Of a stretch of DNA of 30,635 nt, positions 29,217 through 30,635 are shown piece after piece. A program made the translations under genes and the position numbers. The stretch is from a virus, in the IMG/VR virus record IMGVR_UViG_3300045790_001959, positions 1 through 30,635 of that record; one strand, 5' to 3'. Below the pieces are notes generated by a model that was not told where the DNA came from, ran no database searches, and saw nothing but the letters and a program-made list of their open reading frames with translations. How positions within the stretch are numbered: position 1 is the first letter of the stretch; the number at the start of each line of letters is the position of its first letter.

Positions 29217-30188
29217 ATGGCAGAAAACAACATAGAGCCATCAGAGCAAACCGCAACGGACTCCGGTGATTCAAACATGATCGAAAGATTGACCGCCCTC
29301 CTGGAGTCCGATTTAGAGTCGGAACAACCTGAAGAGCAAAGCGAACTTGATCAAGAGGCCGACCAGGCCGACACGGTAGACACGGAGTTTGAAGATGTAC
29401 TCGAAACAGACGCCGTCGAGGACGAGGAGGTCGAAGACCCAACCGAAGACCCCGAAGCGGAAGACTCAGAAAAAGAGCTAACTTTTGAAATTGATGGCGA
29501 GGTCCATACAGCAGAAGAACTAAAGCTCGGTTTTCTCAGACAAAGTGACTACACAAAAAAGACACAACTCGTCAGCGAGCAACGGAAGGCCTTTGAGGCC
29601 CAATCCCAGCAAGCCGAGGCGACGATGAGTGCCTTAATGTCCGCAGCAAACGCAGACCTTACACGCTTTCAGGGCGTGAATTGGGAAGCGGTAGCAGCAG
29701 ACAACCCGGATCAGTACCGGCAGGCCAAGGCGGCCTATGAGCAAACTAAATCGACCTACGACTTTATAAAGTCCCAGGCAGATCAGTTCCAGGCTCAGAC
29801 ACAGCAACAGGATGCCGCGCAACTTAAACAAGACGCGCAGGACTCTCTGACTGTACTGAAGACTCAAATCCCTAATTGGACTAACGATTTATATTATCGA
29901 ATAGGCGATTATGCTCATAAAAATTTAGGTGTAAGCAGCGAAGAATTTAACAAAGTTGCTGATCATCGGATTATTACCGCTCTACACAAGGCCATGCTTT
30001 TTGATTCGGCAAAACAGGTGACGGCTAAGAAGAAACTCAAAGCCAGCGCCACTAAAACTTTGTCAGGCAGTAAAGCTGACTCAAGCACGACTACGAAAAC
30101 TGAGGGCACACGCAAAGCGCGTGAGCGTCTGAAGAAAACGGGCCGAATTGAGGACGCCGCCGCTGTCATCTTGAGCAGGATGAAATAA
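29217..30188 (+). CDS. Probable scaffolding protein
   Basis: 323 residues from the ATG at 29217, chosen over an in-frame start at 29184 because AGGTGAG precedes it and because it follows the upstream stop directly. The first 95 residues are strongly acidic (Glu/Asp-rich, as in VEDEEVEDPTEDP). The rest is Gln/Ala/Lys-rich coiled-coil type (QADQFQAQTQQQDAAQLK), and the C-terminus is basic (RKARERLKKTGR). This acidic-to-basic layout, and the position just before the major capsid gene, are those of podovirus scaffolds that guide prohead assembly and then leave. Assignment is by composition and order. Confidence 0.75.
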   Translation: MAENNIEPSEQTATDSGDSNMIERLTALLESDLESEQPEEQSELDQEADQADTVDTEFEDVLETDAVEDEEVEDPTEDPEAEDSEKELTFEIDGEVHTAEELKLGFLRQSDYTKKTQLVSEQRKAFEAQSQQAEATMSALMSAANADLTRFQGVNWEAVAADNPDQYRQAKAAYEQTKSTYDFIKSQADQFQAQTQQQDAAQLKQDAQDSLTVLKTQIPNWTNDLYYRIGDYAHKNLGVSSEEFNKVADHRIITALHKAMLFDSAKQVTAKKKLKASATKTLSGSKADSSTTTKTEGTRKARERLKKTGRIEDAAAVILSRMK

Positions 30189-30189
30189 C

Positions 30190-30635
30190 ATGCCAACAGT
30201 ATCAGGTACACTAAAAACCTTCGACCAGGTCGGTAAAAAGATCGATTTCGAGGACGTCATTTACGATATTAGCCCAACGGCTACACCTTTCCTTAGCAGT
30301 ATTGGTAGCTCAACAGCTACAGCAACACTGCACCAGTGGATGCAGGACTCTCTCGCCGCAGTTGGCGCTAACGTACTTGTTGAGGGGGCAGACGCAGGCG
30401 CTGCATCAACCATCACACAAGTTGTTAAAACAGCGAACACGCAGATCTTTGGTAAGGTCGTAGCGACGTCCGGCACAGCAGAAGCGGTAGGCACCTATGG
30501 ACGCTCTAGCGATTTAGCTCTGGCGATCAGTAAAGCAGCCAAGGAACTAAAGCGCGACATAGAACATTCGTTTGTTGGTTTGACGCAAGCCGGTACCGCA
30601 GGTAACGGAACCACTGGAAGGCAGCTAACATCTGC
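30190..30635 (+). CDS. Major capsid protein (SU10/DUF5309-like), 5' fragment
   Basis: 148 codons are visible, and the gene runs off the end of the window. The N-terminus (GTLKTFDQVGKKIDFEDVIY, then DISPTATPFLSSIG, TLHQWMQDSLA and ANVLVEGADAG) is the DUF5309/SU10-like HK97-fold major capsid pattern. AGCAGGA precedes the ATG, one base after the scaffold stop. It builds the shell around the scaffold. The completeness of the remaining fold cannot be judged here. Confidence 0.88.
   Translation, partial: MPTVSGTLKTFDQVGKKIDFEDVIYDISPTATPFLSSIGSSTATATLHQWMQDSLAAVGANVLVEGADAGAASTITQVVKTANTQIFGKVVATSGTAEAVGTYGRSSDLALAISKAAKELKRDIEHSFVGLTQAGTAGNGTTGRQLTS

Overview
The window looks like most of the genome of a temperate, short-tailed (podovirus-type) phage, or the matching prophage, of a Gram-negative proteobacterium. 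I would guess an aquatic or marine gammaproteobacterium, but the host is inference. Support comes from a P22-like portal, a large terminase, an SU10/DUF5309-type major capsid protein, several large internal (ejection-type) virion proteins, no visible tail tube, sheath or tape-measure gene, a tyrosine integrase, and a repressor with palindromic operators. The window opens inside a tail-fibre gene and closes inside the major capsid gene, so the rest of the capsid gene, adaptor/nozzle genes and most of the fibre lie outside it. No lysis gene was recognised.

Layout. (1) 1-9935, plus strand: tail-fibre end, small structural proteins, a nozzle/stabilisation-like protein and five probable internal virion proteins in a tight late operon. 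(2) 9841-10852: a possible small minus-strand gene, a C-terminally anchored membrane protein and a 308-base attP-like region with four TGCACCA arm-type repeats and a candidate core. (3) 10853-11866: integrase. (4) 17970 down to 11873, minus strand: a replication operon (Cas4/RecB-like nuclease, DUF2815 ssDNA-binding protein, a DNA polymerase I split into two frames, VRR-NUC nuclease, SNF2 helicase) running directly into the repressor and an excisionase-like gene. (5) 18071-22948, plus strand: Cro/YdaS-like regulator, primase-helicase, HNH protein and a set of small accessory genes, ended by a strong terminator. (6) 23039-24119: a repressor-controlled three-gene operon with its own terminator. 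(7) 24124-24598: a non-coding, repeat- and hairpin-rich stretch, an origin or packaging-site candidate. (8) 24599-30635: terminase small and large subunits, portal, two small proteins, scaffold and the start of the major capsid gene.

How it fits together. A 15-bp operator of form ACAACY-NNN-RGTTGT recurs at the integrase promoter, between integrase and excisionase, at the repressor's own promoter, at the replication-operon/Cro intergenic region and at the 23-kb promoter, with a degenerate copy at 24.19 kb. One repressor therefore probably holds integration, replication and accessory genes together.

The most unusual points are: (a) a DNA polymerase whose exonuclease site is divided between two frames that a +1 shift at a stop codon would rejoin; (b) a GGGAAAA slippery heptamer placed exactly to fuse VRR-NUC to the SNF2 helicase, whose only ordinary start codon is a TTG buried in a hairpin; (c) copies of the attP-core-like sequence flanking the small-terminase gene; and (d) a shared GLL-containing C-terminus on consecutive internal virion proteins.
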